Shown: piece after piece, positions 1 to 9,006 of the stretch
Numbering within the stretch: position 1 is the first letter of the stretch
How the letters are laid out: every line of letters starts with the position of its first letter
NCBI GenBank assembly: GCA_020055845.1
Contig: JAGVIV010000029.1
Span: 1-36,092, forward strand
Source of the DNA: Betaproteobacteria bacterium
GTDB lineage: Bacteria; Pseudomonadota; Gammaproteobacteria; Burkholderiales; Gallionellaceae
Reading direction: 5' to 3'
DNA: 36,092 nt
The notes under the pieces: model-generated
Seen by the model: only the letters and a program-made list of their open reading frames with translations
Databases searched by the model: none
Told to the model about the DNA's origin: nothing
Position numbers and translations under genes: made by a program

Positions 1-98
1 GCTGCGGAACTCGCACGATCCGCTACGCGGCCACGTGCTCAAACAGTCCTCGCCGAAATCCCCTGACCAGCCTCCGCTACTCGGCGGCGCACAGGGGA
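1..98. repeat. Left arm of inverted repeat flanking the DUF2971 gene (cut by window edge)
   Basis: Bases 1-98 are almost the reverse complement of 1241-1338, for example a shared run around CGCACGATCCGCTACGCGG, with a few mismatches. The arm probably continues left of the window. Inside the arms, next to the gene, both sides carry a short hairpin built on GGCAC-TTC-GTGCC: 130-142 on the left, and on the right a longer 8-bp stem at 1188-1206. The two arms and hairpins frame a single gene, which suggests a mobile or repeat-bounded unit. No transposase is visible. Confidence 0.85.
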
Positions 99-146
99 AG
101 GAAAAACAAAAATTCAAAACCACCGCGTGGGCACTTCGTGCCAACG

Positions 147-1124
147 CTAAGTACGGATTGGGATATTAGATATAAATACACGCTTATCCGCGTCTAATAC
201 GCCAGCTTGTTTAAGCGCATCGACAAATGCATTGTGTTGAGCCAAAGGGAATTGGGATGGACCAATAATAAGCCGATCAAAAATGCGTGAAATATCTAAG
301 TCTGCAAGAGTATCTGAAACGGCTACGTCCAATGGCAACTTATAGACAATTTGAGGGATGCCTCCAATGACCTTTGTTTCATACTCCATAAGTGGCGAAG
401 ACCCTCGTTTCGGTGCATAGAGGAGGCGCCACTCTAATTCTTCGCGAAAGCCCTCGTGCTTAAGGCATGTAACACCAGCAACGAGCATATTGAATGTTTG
501 CGCAAGCAGAATGGAGCGATCTACCGAACTCAGAAATTCTTGGTTACGCTGAATATTATTAATGACCGTGTTAATTTCTTCACAAACCTCATCCTTCTTA
601 AGGTACGCCACCGGATTAAACATGACATTTAGTGCCGCACTTGCTCCGGAATACCATGGCACACTAAAAACAATGGCTACACGGGCTGAACTACCTCCAT
701 ATGCTCTCCACATAGATAGTCGACCATGCATGTCCTCGCTATCGTCATGTTCAGAAATGGATGCGATGTAGGAATTAGATTGAATATCTATCCACCACTG
801 ATTAAATAGCTCAAAGGCTTCCTGACCAACATTCTGCGAACATGAATCAAGTGCGCTCAAAAAATTAGCCTCGTTCGTATCTTTAGAGAAGAACTCCTTT
901 AGCAAATCATACCCATGATTCACTTCGCGGTAGTCTGACATGCATGTTGTATTACGTAGCCATATACGCCTTGTATTGATAATGTTCAGCGCTGCTTCGG
1001 CGGAAGTGTAATGAACAAATCTTGCTCGATCTCCCTTGTGATATAGCGCATCTCTGCGCGCACGGGCATGGGGCACAAAGATGCTTTCAAGTTTAATCGC
1101 TAGCTCATATTGTTCAGGGGTCAT
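147..1124 (-). CDS. DUF2971 family protein
   Basis: A 325-residue protein of the DUF2971 family, whose biochemical function is not established. The recognisable family features are the N-terminal block around residues 37-70 (FVHYTSAEAALNIINTRRIW followed by a N-T-T-C-M-S-D-Y-R-E stretch) and the central block SISEHDDSEDMHGRLSMWRA near residues 121-140. No signal peptide or membrane segment is seen. The gene is visibly richer in A and T than the GC-rich core genes to its right. It stands alone between two inverted repeat arms, with its stop codon only a few bases from the left hairpin, so recent transfer is likely. DUF2971 genes are often found in accessory and defence-rich regions, and the H-Y-T motif recalls NAD-using ADP-ribosyltransferase folds, but that link is my speculation. 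No clear ribosome binding site is seen before the ATG. Confidence 0.8.
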   Translation of the reverse strand: MTPEQYELAIKLESIFVPHARARRDALYHKGDRARFVHYTSAEAALNIINTRRIWLRNTTCMSDYREVNHGYDLLKEFFSKDTNEANFLSALDSCSQNVGQEAFELFNQWWIDIQSNSYIASISEHDDSEDMHGRLSMWRAYGGSSARVAIVFSVPWYSGASAALNVMFNPVAYLKKDEVCEEINTVINNIQRNQEFLSSVDRSILLAQTFNMLVAGVTCLKHEGFREELEWRLLYAPKRGSSPLMEYETKVIGGIPQIVYKLPLDVAVSDTLADLDISRIFDRLIIGPSQFPLAQHNAFVDALKQAGVLDADKRVFISNIPIRT

Positions 1125-1187
1125 GATTAGGTCATTGCTTTAGATTGAGTCCGCAGAATCATATCACCGTTAATTGTAGGGGAAGGT

Positions 1188-1338
1188 GTGGGCACGAAGT
1201 GCCCACTCTGCTGTTTGGTTTTAGGGTTTCGCTTTACCCTCCCCTCATCCGCCACCGAGTAGCGGAGACTGGTCAGGGGGTGTCGGCGAGGACTGTTTGA
1301 GCACGTGGCCGCGTAGCGGATCGTGCGAGTTCCGCAGC
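1188..1338. repeat. Right arm of inverted repeat with GTGGGCAC hairpin
   Basis: Bases 1241-1338 are the near-perfect inverted partner of 1-98. Next to it, at 1188-1206, is a perfect hairpin with stem GTGGGCAC, loop GAA and stem GTGCCCAC. The left side has a shorter copy of the same hairpin at 130-142. An open frame over 1127-1357 exists only because of this repeat and is not called as a gene. Confidence 0.85.
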
Positions 1339-1343
1339 CGCCT

Positions 1344-1475
1344 GAGCAGTCGAGCAACGCAGGGAATCCCGTAGGGATGGCGGATTGGGGATCGCCTTCT
1401 TTGGGTTACTTTTCTTGGCGAAGCAAGAAAAGTGACTAGCTGTCGGGCTACCCCCGACGATTTTGATTTTGAAAG
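1344..1475. repeat. Dispersed repeat with perfect long hairpin
   Basis: This stretch contains a long hairpin at 1405-1436. A 13-base arm (GTTACTTTTCTTG) pairs with CAAGAAAAGTGAC around a 6-base loop, with one G-T pair. The surrounding text (GGGATCGCCTT, then the hairpin, then GGGCTACCCCCGACG) has the look of a dispersed non-coding element I recall from many proteobacterial genomes. No gene is seen here. It directly abuts the inverted repeat arm, so the two may form one composite element. Confidence 0.6.
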
Positions 1476-1495
1476 AGGAGAAAACTCAACAAGCC

Positions 1496-1532
1496 TTCCC
1501 TCACCCTAGCCCTCTCCCAGAGGGAGAGGGGA
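1496..1532. repeat. REP-like repeat, CCCTCTCCC hairpin
   Basis: A 9-bp stem, CCCTCTCCC-AGA-GGGAGAGGG, lies at 1510-1530 within a CCCTCACCCTAGCCCTCTCCC context. This is the common proteobacterial dispersed repeat that reads as SPLSLWERARVREG when translated. It lies immediately after the stop of the DUF815 ATPase and could serve as a transcript 3' end, but no strong T-run follows on the minus strand. A related copy lies at 26581-26690. Confidence 0.7.
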
Positions 1533-2393
1533 CTAGCGCGAATTCCTCCCGCACCAATCCTTCGCAAACTGCCCCGCCACTCGCCCGCTGCGCGAACCGC
1601 GCATGAGCGACCACTGCAACGCCGCTGTGCGCACTTCATCCGTCATACCCTGCTGCCACCCGTGATGCGCCAGCCAGTGCGCCGCCACTTCCAGATATTC
1701 ATCCTGCGTGAACGGGTAAAACGAAATCCACAAACCGAAGCGTTCCGACAACGACACCTTCTCCTCCACACTCTCCGCCGGATGCACTTCGTCGCCGACA
1801 TGCTTAGTGGCAAGATTGTCTTGCATGTAGTCCGGCATCAGATGGCGGCGATTCGAGGTTGCGTAGATCAACAGATTATCGGAGAACGCCACGAGGTCGC
1901 CGTCCAGTGCGGCTTTGAGCGACTGGTAGCCCGGTTCTGCATCATTGAAGGAGAGGTCGTCGCAATACAGAATGAAACGCTCGGCTCGACCTTGCACGAG
2001 GCCGACGATATACGACAGGTCGATTAGACCCTGCTTGTCGATCTGGATTACGCGCAGCCCCTGTGCGGCATACTCGTTCAACAATGCTTTTACCAGCGAC
2101 GATTTACCCGTGCCGCGCGCGCCGGACAACAGCACGTTGTTGGCGGTGCCGCCGTTCACAAATTGCTGTGTATTTTGCTGGATGCGTTGCTTCTGGTCGG
2201 CGATGCCGAGCAGGTCGGCGAGCGCGATGCGTTGAAAATTGGGAACAGGATGCAGGCTGCGTTGTTGATGATCCCAACGGAAGGCTGCGGCAGCATGCCA
2301 ATCGGGAGACTGCGGCTGCGCGCCGGGCAACACCTTCTCCAGACGGGCCAGCAGGCCTTCGGCGCGGGTGAGAAAGTGATCGAGTTTATCCAT
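1533..2393 (-). CDS. DUF815 AAA+ family ATPase
   Basis: A predicted cytoplasmic P-loop ATPase of 286 residues. The Walker A motif GARGTGKSS is at about residues 91-99, a Walker B-like segment FILYCDD is near 140-146, and a likely sensor segment YATSNRRHL follows. Family proteins carry the same N-terminal MDKLDHFLTRAEGLL helix. I chose the ATG at 2393 over a GTG at 2408 because the GTG lies inside the arm of a dispersed repeat (2401-2423), while the ATG begins the family-like sequence. The substrate or partner of this family is not known. The gene lies downstream of argJ on the same strand, a neighbourhood I recall from other betaproteobacteria, but here a palindromic repeat separates the two. 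Its stop falls at the edge of another repeat. Confidence 0.85.
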   Translation of the reverse strand: MDKLDHFLTRAEGLLARLEKVLPGAQPQSPDWHAAAAFRWDHQQRSLHPVPNFQRIALADLLGIADQKQRIQQNTQQFVNGGTANNVLLSGARGTGKSSLVKALLNEYAAQGLRVIQIDKQGLIDLSYIVGLVQGRAERFILYCDDLSFNDAEPGYQSLKAALDGDLVAFSDNLLIYATSNRRHLMPDYMQDNLATKHVGDEVHPAESVEEKVSLSERFGLWISFYPFTQDEYLEVAAHWLAHHGWQQGMTDEVRTAALQWSLMRGSRSGRVAGQFAKDWCGRNSR

Positions 2394-2400
2394 AAGAGCA

Positions 2401-2491
2401 TTCACCACAGAGACACCGAGGCACAGAGAAAATCAAAAGCACTAGAAACACAGCCACACCAGATTTTTTGCCTCGGTGTCTCTGTGGTGAA
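2401..2491. repeat. Palindromic dispersed repeat, CACCACAGAGACACCGAGG family, copy 1
   Basis: Two perfect 23-base inverted arms, 2401-2423 and 2469-2491, surround an A/C-rich centre of about 45 bases. When translated the arms give HHRDTEAQRK or CLGVSVV, a signature seen as spurious peptides in many genomes. The element fills the whole gap between argJ and the DUF815 gene. A second copy with the related sequence CACCACAGAGACACAGAG is at 16760-16879. It looks like a small non-autonomous palindromic element. Confidence 0.85.
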
Positions 2492-2493
2492 AT

Positions 2494-3711
2494 TTAGCTT
2501 CTGTAGCTCGCGTTGATCTTCACGTAGTCGTAAGAGAAATCGCAGGTCCACAACGTGGCGTTCACTGCGCCGCGATTCAATACAACCCGAATCGTGATGT
2601 CGCTCTGTTGCATCACGCGCTGGCCGTCGGTCTCCTGATAGCTTGCCGCGCGCCCGCCGTTTTCAGCCACCAGCACATCATCCAGATACAACTTCAATTT
2701 CTCGACATCAAGGTCGCCGATTCCGGCATAGCCGATGGCGGCAAGAATGCGCCCAAGGTTGGGATCGGAAGCGAAGAACGCTGTCTTGACCAGCGGTGAA
2801 TGCGCGATGGCGTAGCCTATTTTTTTGCACTCGGCTTCGTCTTTGCCGCCTTCGATTTTAATGGTGATGAATTTAGTCGCGCCTTCGCCGTCGCGCACGA
2901 TGGCTTGCGCCAAGACGGTGGCGACTTCGGTGATGACGGCTTGCATCGCGGCACGATTGGCCGCATCAATCGCCACACCGCTCTTGCCGGTGGCAATCAG
3001 CATCAGCGCGTCGTTGGTGGAAGTATCGCCATCCACAGTGATGCAGTTGAACGAGCGATTCGCCGCCTCGCTCACCATCTGCTGCAGCAGCGGTTGCGCG
3101 ATGGCGGCATCGGTGGCGATGTAGCCCAGCATGGTGGCCATGTTGGGATGGATCATGCCGGAGCCTTTGGACATGCCTGTGACGGTGACGGTCTTGCCGT
3201 TGATTTGCACTTGCTTAGACACGGCCTTGGCGACGATGTCGGTGGTCATGATGGCTTGCGACGCATCGAACCAGTTGTCGGCTTTCAAATTGCCAATCGC
3301 TTGCGGCATACCCGCGATAATTTTCTCGACCGGCAGCGGCTCCATGATGACGCCGGTGGAATACGGCAGCACTTGCTCGGGCACGCAGCCCAGCAGCTTG
3401 GCCAGTTCGGCGCAGGTGGTGCGCGCGGAATGCATACCCTGCTCACCTGTTCCGGCATTGGCATTGCCGGTATTCACGATGAGCGCGCGTATTCCTTTGT
3501 TCGCGGCGAGATGTTGTTTGGCGAGCGTGACAGGGGCCGCGCAAAAACGGTTGGTGGTGAACACGCCGGCGACCGTTGCGCCCTCGTCCAATTTAATCAC
3601 CAGCAGGTCTTTACGCCCGGGACGCTTGATGCCCGCTTCCGCGATACCCAAAGAAACGCCCGCAACGGGCAACAATTGTGCCGCGACGGGCGCGGAGAGA
3701 TTCACTGGCAT
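2494..3711 (-). CDS. argJ: Bifunctional glutamate N-acetyltransferase / ornithine acetyltransferase
   Basis: ArgJ moves the acetyl group from N-acetylornithine to glutamate, and in bifunctional forms also uses acetyl-CoA, in the cyclic arginine pathway. The 405-residue protein has the family landmarks: [11 protein letters not shown] near residues 51-61, NTGNANAGTG at 80-89, and the autoproteolytic site in [14 protein letters not shown], where Thr193 is the expected nucleophile freed when the chain splits into alpha and beta subunits. The end [16 protein letters not shown] matches the usual C-terminus. The start is supported by AAGGA about nine bases upstream. It follows the cyclic-nucleotide-domain gene by 15 bases, so co-transcription is likely. 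Mono- versus bifunctional activity cannot be told from sequence alone. Confidence 0.95.
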   Translation of the reverse strand: MPVNLSAPVAAQLLPVAGVSLGIAEAGIKRPGRKDLLVIKLDEGATVAGVFTTNRFCAAPVTLAKQHLAANKGIRALIVNTGNANAGTGEQGMHSARTTCAELAKLLGCVPEQVLPYSTGVIMEPLPVEKIIAGMPQAIGNLKADNWFDASQAIMTTDIVAKAVSKQVQINGKTVTVTGMSKGSGMIHPNMATMLGYIATDAAIAQPLLQQMVSEAANRSFNCITVDGDTSTNDALMLIATGKSGVAIDAANRAAMQAVITEVATVLAQAIVRDGEGATKFITIKIEGGKDEAECKKIGYAIAHSPLVKTAFFASDPNLGRILAAIGYAGIGDLDVEKLKLYLDDVLVAENGGRAASYQETDGQRVMQQSDITIRVVLNRGAVNATLWTCDFSYDYVKINASYRS

Positions 3712-3726
3712 GGGCGGATTCCTTAA

Positions 3727-4218
3727 TCAATAACGACCGTGGGTATGATAAATATAATTGTTCATTTCTACCGATTGCGTGTTCATACGGCGCGCCGTGC
3801 CGTGCACATCACGCGCGATGCCGCGCATCACGTAATACACGAGCGAAGGGCAGGAGTTCAGCAGCGATTCCAAGCGGCCGCGTTCCAGCAGCAGTATCTT
3901 GGCATCCGACTTGGCCACGATGGTAGCGCTGATGTTCTGCACGCTCCCACCGACAAAACTGATGACACCGGCAATATCGCCCTGCTGCAACTGGTGCAAC
4001 GTCACCGCCTGACCCGCCGAATTAAACTTCGCTTCGACATTGCCCTCGGCCACGATCAGCAGGCAGTCTTTCAGCTCAACCGCGCCGGGTTCCAGTATGC
4101 ATTCACCGCTTTTGTATTCGCGCTGCGTGACCAAACCGGCCAACAATTCAATCTCGGAATCGCGCAGGTCTTTTGACAGCGTGGATCTGCGCAGTGTGTT
4201 TAATATCAGTTCGCTCAT
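3727..4218 (-). CDS. Cyclic nucleotide-binding domain protein, paralogue A
   Basis: A 163-residue single-domain protein of the cNMP-binding (CRP effector) fold with no helix-turn-helix, so it is not a classical CRP/FNR regulator. The beta-roll runs from about residue 30 (YKSGECILEPG) through LLIVAEGNVEA and LHQLQQGDIAGVISFVGG to KILLLER, and is followed by a helix (LNSCPSLVYYVMRGIARDVHGTARR). The usual phosphate-binding cassette G-E-x-A with a downstream Arg is altered: here it reads GDIAGVISFVGG with no matching Arg, so classical cAMP binding is doubtful. The protein ends in MNNYIYHTHGRY, a tail almost identical in the neighbouring paralogue. A good ribosome site (AGGAGAGGG) precedes the ATG. 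It lies between argJ and paralogue B in an apparent secA-B-A-argJ transcript. Function unknown. Confidence 0.85.
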   Translation of the reverse strand: MSELILNTLRRSTLSKDLRDSEIELLAGLVTQREYKSGECILEPGAVELKDCLLIVAEGNVEAKFNSAGQAVTLHQLQQGDIAGVISFVGGSVQNISATIVAKSDAKILLLERGRLESLLNSCPSLVYYVMRGIARDVHGTARRMNTQSVEMNNYIYHTHGRY

Positions 4219-4299
4219 CTTTCCCTCTCCTGTATCGCCGTGCGCGATGCAGGCCCTGTCTTTTTTATCTTTAACACTGCCGCCGACCGGCGCACGTGC

Positions 4300-4797
4300 T
4301 CAATAACGTCCGTGCGTATGGTGAATATAGTTGCTCATCTCGACGGACTGCGTGTTCATGCGGCGCACGATGCCGTGCACATGGCGCACGATGCCGCGCA
4401 TCACGTAATATACGATGGCGGGCTGGGAATTGAGCAGGGATTCAAAACGCGAGCGTTCCAGCACCAGCACTTTGCTGTCGGTCTTGGCTACAGTGGTGGC
4501 GCTGATTTGCATCACATTGCCGCCGACAAAGCCGATGATTCCGGCCAGATCGCCGGGTTGCAAAAGATGCAGCGTCATTTGTTCGCCGCCGGTGTTGGCG
4601 GTCGCTTCGACATCGCCGCTGCCGAGAATAAGCAGGGAATCTTTGACTTCGGTATCGCCGGGCTTGAGGATGTATTCACCCGCTTTGTAGTCGCGCACCG
4701 TGATGAGGCTGGCCAGCTGCTCGATCTCGGAATCGCGCAACTCTTCGGACAGCGTAGAGCAGCGCAGCGCGTTTATTACCAATTCGTTCGTTACCAT
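4300..4797 (-). CDS. Cyclic nucleotide-binding domain protein, paralogue B
   Basis: A 165-residue protein that aligns end to end with paralogue A and appears about two thirds identical by eye. It has the same effector-domain fold, no DNA-binding domain, the same altered phosphate-binding cassette (GDLAGIIGFVGG, no Arg) and the same C-terminal tail (MSNYIHHTHGRY). The pair is a tandem duplication. The start has GGGGAG eight bases upstream. It follows secA by 29 bases. About 80 bases separate A and B, and I see only the ribosome site of A there. The strict retention of the C-terminal tail in both copies suggests that it is a binding surface or processing signal. Confidence 0.85.
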   Translation of the reverse strand: MVTNELVINALRCSTLSEELRDSEIEQLASLITVRDYKAGEYILKPGDTEVKDSLLILGSGDVEATANTGGEQMTLHLLQPGDLAGIIGFVGGNVMQISATTVAKTDSKVLVLERSRFESLLNSQPAIVYYVMRGIVRHVHGIVRRMNTQSVEMSNYIHHTHGRY

Positions 4798-4826
4798 TTG
4801 TTATCTCCCCGTAATAACCCTAATGA

Positions 4827-7541
4827 TCAGCTTAATTTTCCGTGACACTGTTTGTATTTTTTACCCGATCCGCACGGACACGGATCGTTGCGTCCGACCT
4901 TTTCTCCCGCCCGCACGAAAGGCTTTTGCTCTTCGTCCGGTGCTTCGCTGGGGGCTAGTGCCTCCTCGTAATCGGCGTGATGATACTGCACATTTTCCGG
5001 CGTGTGGGGAGCTTCAACGGCCTCCACTTCCTCGCTGCTGCGTATCTGCACGTTGAGCAGAGTCTGCGTCACATCGCGCTTGATGCTGTCCAGCATATTG
5101 GCGAACAACTCGAAAGCTTCGCGCTTGTATTCCTGCTTGGGATTTTTCTGCGCGTAACCGCGCAGATGGATACCCTGGCGCAAATGATCCAGCGCCGCCA
5201 GATGCTCGCGCCAATGCGTATCCAGACTGCCCAGCATCACGATGCGCTCATAGCCGTGCATAAGCTCGGCGCTCACCGTATCGATTTTTGTCTGGTATTG
5301 CTCCTGCGCCGCGGCCTGCACGCGCTCGCTCAAACCCGATGCGTCCAGCTGCTTGTCCTGCTCAAGCCATTGCACCAGGGGCAGATGCAGTTGGAACTCG
5401 GAGGCCAGTGTCTTTTCCAGTCCGGGCGCGTCCCATTGCTCTTCCATACTGCCGTGCGGAACATACAGCGCCACCATATCGGCCAACACACCCTCGCGCA
5501 TCGCGGTGATGGTTTCGGAGATGTCATCCACTTCCAGCAACTCGTTGCGCTGCTGGTAGATCACCTTGCGCTGGTCGTTTGCCACGTCGTCGTACTCAAG
5601 AATCTGTTTGCGCATATCGAAGTTGCGCGCCTCGACTTTGCGCTGCGCGTTTTCAATGGCACGGGTCACCCAGGTATGCTCGATGGCCTCGCCTTCCGGC
5701 AGTTTGAATTTGTTCATGATCGCGGCAACACGGTCCGACGCGAAGATGCGCAGCAACGGGTCTTCCAGCGACAGATAGAAACGGCTGGAACCTGGGTCGC
5801 CCTGGCGGCCGGCGCGTCCGCGCAACTGGTTATCCACGCGCCTAGACTCGTGACGCTCGGTGCCGATGATGTGCAAGCCGCCGCTGGCCACGACCTGCTC
5901 GTGTACCGGCTGCCACTCAGCCTTGAGTTCGGCCACACGCTGTTCGCGCGCCGCCGCATCCAGACTTTCGTCCATACGCACCAGCTCGATAGGCTTCTCC
6001 ACATTGCCGCCCAGCACGATGTCGGTACCGCGACCGGCCATATTGGTGGCAATCGTAACCATCTTGGGACGCCCCGCCTGCGCGATGATCTCGGCCTCGC
6101 GCGCATGCTGCTTAGCGTTCAGCACCTGATGCGGCAATTTCGCCTTGTCCAACAGACTGGACAGCAGCTCCGAAGTTTCAATCGAGGTGGTTCCCACCAG
6201 CACCGGCTGGCCGCGCTCGTAACAGTCGCGCACATCGGCAATCACCGCGGTATATTTCTCACCGGTGGACAGATAGACCTTGTCCATCAGGTCTTTGCGC
6301 ACGGTCGGGCGATGCGGCGGGATGATGACTGTTTCCAGACTGTAGATGGACTGGAATTCAAACGCTTCCGTATCCGCTGTTCCGGTCATGCCGGACAGTT
6401 TGTTGTACATGCGGAAATAGTTCTGGAAAGTGATGGACGCGAGCGTCTGATTTTCTTTCTGTATCTTCACGCCTTCTTTGGCCTCGACTGCCTGATGCAG
6501 ACCGTCCGACCAGCGCCGTCCCGACATCAAGCGCCCAGTGAACTCGTCCACGATGACCACTTCGTCGTCCTGCACCACGTAATGCTGGTCGAGGTGATAC
6601 AAGGCATGCGCGCGCAAAGCGGCATACAGGTGATGAATGAGCGTGATATTGGCGGGGTCGTACAGGCTGCCGCCGGGTGGCAACATTCCCGCCTCGGCCA
6701 GCAGCTGTTCAGCGCGTTCGTGCCCGCTCTCGCTCAACAGTATCTGGTGATTTTTTTCATCCACACTGAAATCGCCCGCGGCTTCTTCGCTCTCTTGGCG
6801 CACCAGATGCGGCACGATTTTATCCATGCGCAGATACACGTCAAGATTATCTTCCGCCTGACCCGAGATGATGAGCGGCGTGCGCGCCTCGTCAATCAGA
6901 ATCGAGTCCACCTCGTCCACTACCGCGAAATTCAGGCCACGCTGAAAACGCTCCTCCGCCTCCGCCGCCATGTTGTCGCGCAGGTAGTCGAAACCGAATT
7001 CGTTGTTGGTACCGTAGGTAATGTCGGCCGCATAGGCAGCCTGCTTGTCGCCGTGATCCATGTTCGACAAGATCACGCCCACCGACAGTCCGAGGAAGCG
7101 ATACAGCCGCCCCATCCACTCGGCATCGCGCGAAGCAAGATAATCATTCACCGTCACCACATGCACACCTTTGCCGGACAGCGCATTCAGATAAGCGGGC
7201 AGTGTCGCCATGAGCGTCTTGCCTTCGCCGGTGCGCATCTCGGCAATCTTGCCGTAATGCAGCACCATGCCGCCTATCAGTTGCACATCGAAGTGACGCA
7301 TCTGCAAGGCACGTTTACCGCCTTCGCGCACCACAGCGAACGCCTCCGGCAACAGCGCATCCAGAGTCTCGCCCTGTTGCACGCGCAGCTTGAATTGCAC
7401 GGTTTTGTCGCGCAGCTCGTCGTCGCTCAGGGCGGCAATTCCGGCCTCAAGCGAGTTGATGGCATCTACGTTACGGCGGTATTGTTTAAGCAGGCGGTCG
7501 TTGCGGCTACCGAATACACTTTTCAGCAATTTGGAGATCAT
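4827..7541 (-). CDS. secA: Preprotein translocase ATPase SecA
   Basis: The motor ATPase that pushes unfolded preproteins through SecYEG at the inner membrane. The 904-residue length is typical. Walker A MRTGEGKT is at residues 102-109. Walker B and the adjoining segment read [20 protein letters not shown] near residues 208-227. The helicase-like second nucleotide-binding domain shows [14 protein letters not shown] and [16 protein letters not shown]. The C-terminal zinc-binding tail [17 protein letters not shown] is complete, with Cys888, Cys890, Cys899 and His900, and should bind SecB and phospholipid. The upstream M23 gene has its own terminator, so secA probably has its own promoter. No secM-like gene is present upstream; that place is taken by the peptidase. 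The two cNMP-domain genes and argJ follow closely. Confidence 0.98.
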   Translation of the reverse strand: MISKLLKSVFGSRNDRLLKQYRRNVDAINSLEAGIAALSDDELRDKTVQFKLRVQQGETLDALLPEAFAVVREGGKRALQMRHFDVQLIGGMVLHYGKIAEMRTGEGKTLMATLPAYLNALSGKGVHVVTVNDYLASRDAEWMGRLYRFLGLSVGVILSNMDHGDKQAAYAADITYGTNNEFGFDYLRDNMAAEAEERFQRGLNFAVVDEVDSILIDEARTPLIISGQAEDNLDVYLRMDKIVPHLVRQESEEAAGDFSVDEKNHQILLSESGHERAEQLLAEAGMLPPGGSLYDPANITLIHHLYAALRAHALYHLDQHYVVQDDEVVIVDEFTGRLMSGRRWSDGLHQAVEAKEGVKIQKENQTLASITFQNYFRMYNKLSGMTGTADTEAFEFQSIYSLETVIIPPHRPTVRKDLMDKVYLSTGEKYTAVIADVRDCYERGQPVLVGTTSIETSELLSSLLDKAKLPHQVLNAKQHAREAEIIAQAGRPKMVTIATNMAGRGTDIVLGGNVEKPIELVRMDESLDAAAREQRVAELKAEWQPVHEQVVASGGLHIIGTERHESRRVDNQLRGRAGRQGDPGSSRFYLSLEDPLLRIFASDRVAAIMNKFKLPEGEAIEHTWVTRAIENAQRKVEARNFDMRKQILEYDDVANDQRKVIYQQRNELLEVDDISETITAMREGVLADMVALYVPHGSMEEQWDAPGLEKTLASEFQLHLPLVQWLEQDKQLDASGLSERVQAAAQEQYQTKIDTVSAELMHGYERIVMLGSLDTHWREHLAALDHLRQGIHLRGYAQKNPKQEYKREAFELFANMLDSIKRDVTQTLLNVQIRSSEEVEAVEAPHTPENVQYHHADYEEALAPSEAPDEEQKPFVRAGEKVGRNDPCPCGSGKKYKQCHGKLS

Positions 7542-7573
7542 GTTCTTAAGTTTTACTCTGTGGCTACGGCGAA

Positions 7574-7607
7574 TAAATAAAAAAGGGTGAGGCAGCTCCT
7601 CACCCTT
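7574..7607 (-). terminator. Rho-independent terminator after the M23 peptidase gene
   Basis: A perfect 10-bp stem AAGGGTGAGG / CCTCACCCTT (7583-7592 and 7598-7607) with a 5-base loop is followed on the minus strand by a T-rich run (CTTTTTTATTTATT). It lies 20 bases past the peptidase stop and just upstream of secA, separating the two transcripts. Confidence 0.88.
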
Positions 7608-7626
7608 GTTACAAAGCTTGCAAGCA

Positions 7627-8550
7627 TCAGCCTGCGTTACTTTGCAGGAAACGCACAGGGTTCTGGGCGAGGCCTTTATATCTCACTTCAAAATGCAGGT
7701 GGTTGCCCGTGGAACGGCCGGTGCTTCCCACCTTGGCAATCTCTTGTCCGCGCCGCACCACCGCACCGACCTTGGTCAGCAGCTTGGAAGCATGCGCATA
7801 ACGCGTGACAATGTCGTTACCGTGATCTATCTCGACCATATTACCATATTGCGGATGGTAATCCGCATACACCACCACGCCTCCTGCCGAGGCATAAATA
7901 GGGGTTCCCGCCTGCACCATGAAGTCCACCCCTTCGTGCATCGCGTTCTTTCCGGTGAACGGATCGATACGCCAGCCAAAGTTGGATGAGTACCAACCTT
8001 CGGTAATGGGGGCCACCGAGGGCAGCAGGCGTTTGTTCAGGCTGTTCTGCATGAGCAGTGTTTCCAGCGCCACCAATTTGTCGCTGCGGTCACCCAGCAA
8101 AGAAGAGAGCGAAACCAGCTGTTCGTTCATGCTGGCCAGCGACATATCCGCCTGCGGCGCAGCCGGAAGATACGGTCCACCTTGAGCCGGAGCTTGCTCA
8201 AAGGAGAATTCCTGCGGCTTCATTCCGGTTATCTTGACCAAACGCGCACCCAGTGTGTCCAGACGCAGCAAACGCGCCTGCATCTGTCCCAGATTTTTAG
8301 CCATTGTATCCAGGCTCTCGTGCAGATAAGCTTGTTGCTTCTGCTGTTCGTCCGCCTGTGCACTGGCCAACCAAGAGCGCAATTCGTTGCTGATACTGCC
8401 GGGCTGCAAACGTACAATGGCATACTGTGCAGTCAGCACCGCACCCACGAACAGCGCACACAGCGACACGATAGCCAGCAAAAGATGCATTCTCGTGAGC
8501 GTAATGCTGCGAGCTTTTGCAAATTGACTGGAAACTAGAATAATATTCAT
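7627..8550 (-). CDS. M23 family metallopeptidase (membrane-anchored murein hydrolase or activator)
   Basis: A 307-residue protein: short cytoplasmic N-terminus, one membrane helix at about residues 21-43 ([17 protein letters not shown]), a region rich in Gln and Leu likely to form a coiled coil (about 60-175), then a C-terminal M23/LytM domain. The zinc and catalytic residues are intact: His205 and Asp209 in MHEGVDF, His253 in RYAHA, and His284/His286 in GNHLHFE, so it is probably an active endopeptidase rather than a degenerate EnvC/NlpD-type activator. The start at 8550 is chosen because AGGAGGGGG stands just before this ATG; an open frame further upstream (to 8595) has no such support. It is divergent from the dciA-like gene with only 36 bases between starts. 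Confidence 0.92.
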   Translation of the reverse strand: MNIILVSSQFAKARSITLTRMHLLLAIVSLCALFVGAVLTAQYAIVRLQPGSISNELRSWLASAQADEQQKQQAYLHESLDTMAKNLGQMQARLLRLDTLGARLVKITGMKPQEFSFEQAPAQGGPYLPAAPQADMSLASMNEQLVSLSSLLGDRSDKLVALETLLMQNSLNKRLLPSVAPITEGWYSSNFGWRIDPFTGKNAMHEGVDFMVQAGTPIYASAGGVVVYADYHPQYGNMVEIDHGNDIVTRYAHASKLLTKVGAVVRRGQEIAKVGSTGRSTGNHLHFEVRYKGLAQNPVRFLQSNAG

Positions 8551-8586
8551 GCCCCCTCCTTCTTCGTAATCCGATATTTCCCCACC

Positions 8587-9006
8587 GTGGCCCACCGTCT
8601 AAATGCCATCTTAAGCAGCAACCGCGAACTGAGTTTACTCACGCACAAAGCGCGGCAACTTATGCTGCTGCAACGCCAGTGGGAGCAGGTCGTGCCTGCA
8701 TCGATGCAGCGCGGCTGCAGGGTGCTGCACTTAGAACAGCAGACCCTCACTCTAGCCGCAGATAACGGCGCAATCGCTGCAAAATTGCGCCAGATGAGCG
8801 GCGAACTCAGCGCCCGCCTGCGGACAGCGGGCTGCGAGGTTACTGTAATTCAAGTGCAGGTGCAAGTAAGCGCCCCGGCCTATGTTCCGCCCCCCAAACC
8901 CCATGCATTAAGTGCTTTCGGCAAAGATCAGCTCGAAGGACTCGCGTCCAAACTGGACGAATCACCATTGAAGGCCGCGCTCCAGCGCCTCGTCAAACGC
9001 GACTAA
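8587..9006 (+). CDS. dciA: DciA/DUF721 family protein
   Basis: A 139-residue protein of the DUF721 family, which includes DciA, the loader or operator of the replicative helicase DnaB in bacteria that lack DnaC. The family block is seen as LQRQWEQVVPASMQRGCRVLHLE then LTLAADNGAIAAKLRQMSGELSARL (about residues 27-80), followed by a low-complexity linker and a helical tail. The start is a GTG at 8587; no ATG occurs in frame until residue 25, which would cut the domain. No strong ribosome site is visible. Its stop codon overlaps the stop of the convergent small membrane protein gene (9003-9006). Placement beside the M23 gene, secA and lpxC is usual in betaproteobacteria. Confidence 0.85.
   Translation: MAHRLNAILSSNRELSLLTHKARQLMLLQRQWEQVVPASMQRGCRVLHLEQQTLTLAADNGAIAAKLRQMSGELSARLRTAGCEVTVIQVQVQVSAPAYVPPPKPHALSAFGKDQLEGLASKLDESPLKAALQRLVKRD

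Noticed and set aside
1127-1357. 76-codon minus-strand open frame beside the DUF2971 gene
   Set aside because: It is made entirely of the inverted repeat arm and hairpin and gives a peptide typical of translated repeats.
4977-7580. An 867-codon open frame on the plus strand, antisense to secA
   Set aside because: It is the mirror of secA coding in GC-rich sequence, rich in His, Gln and Arg, has no family signature, and secA itself is complete.
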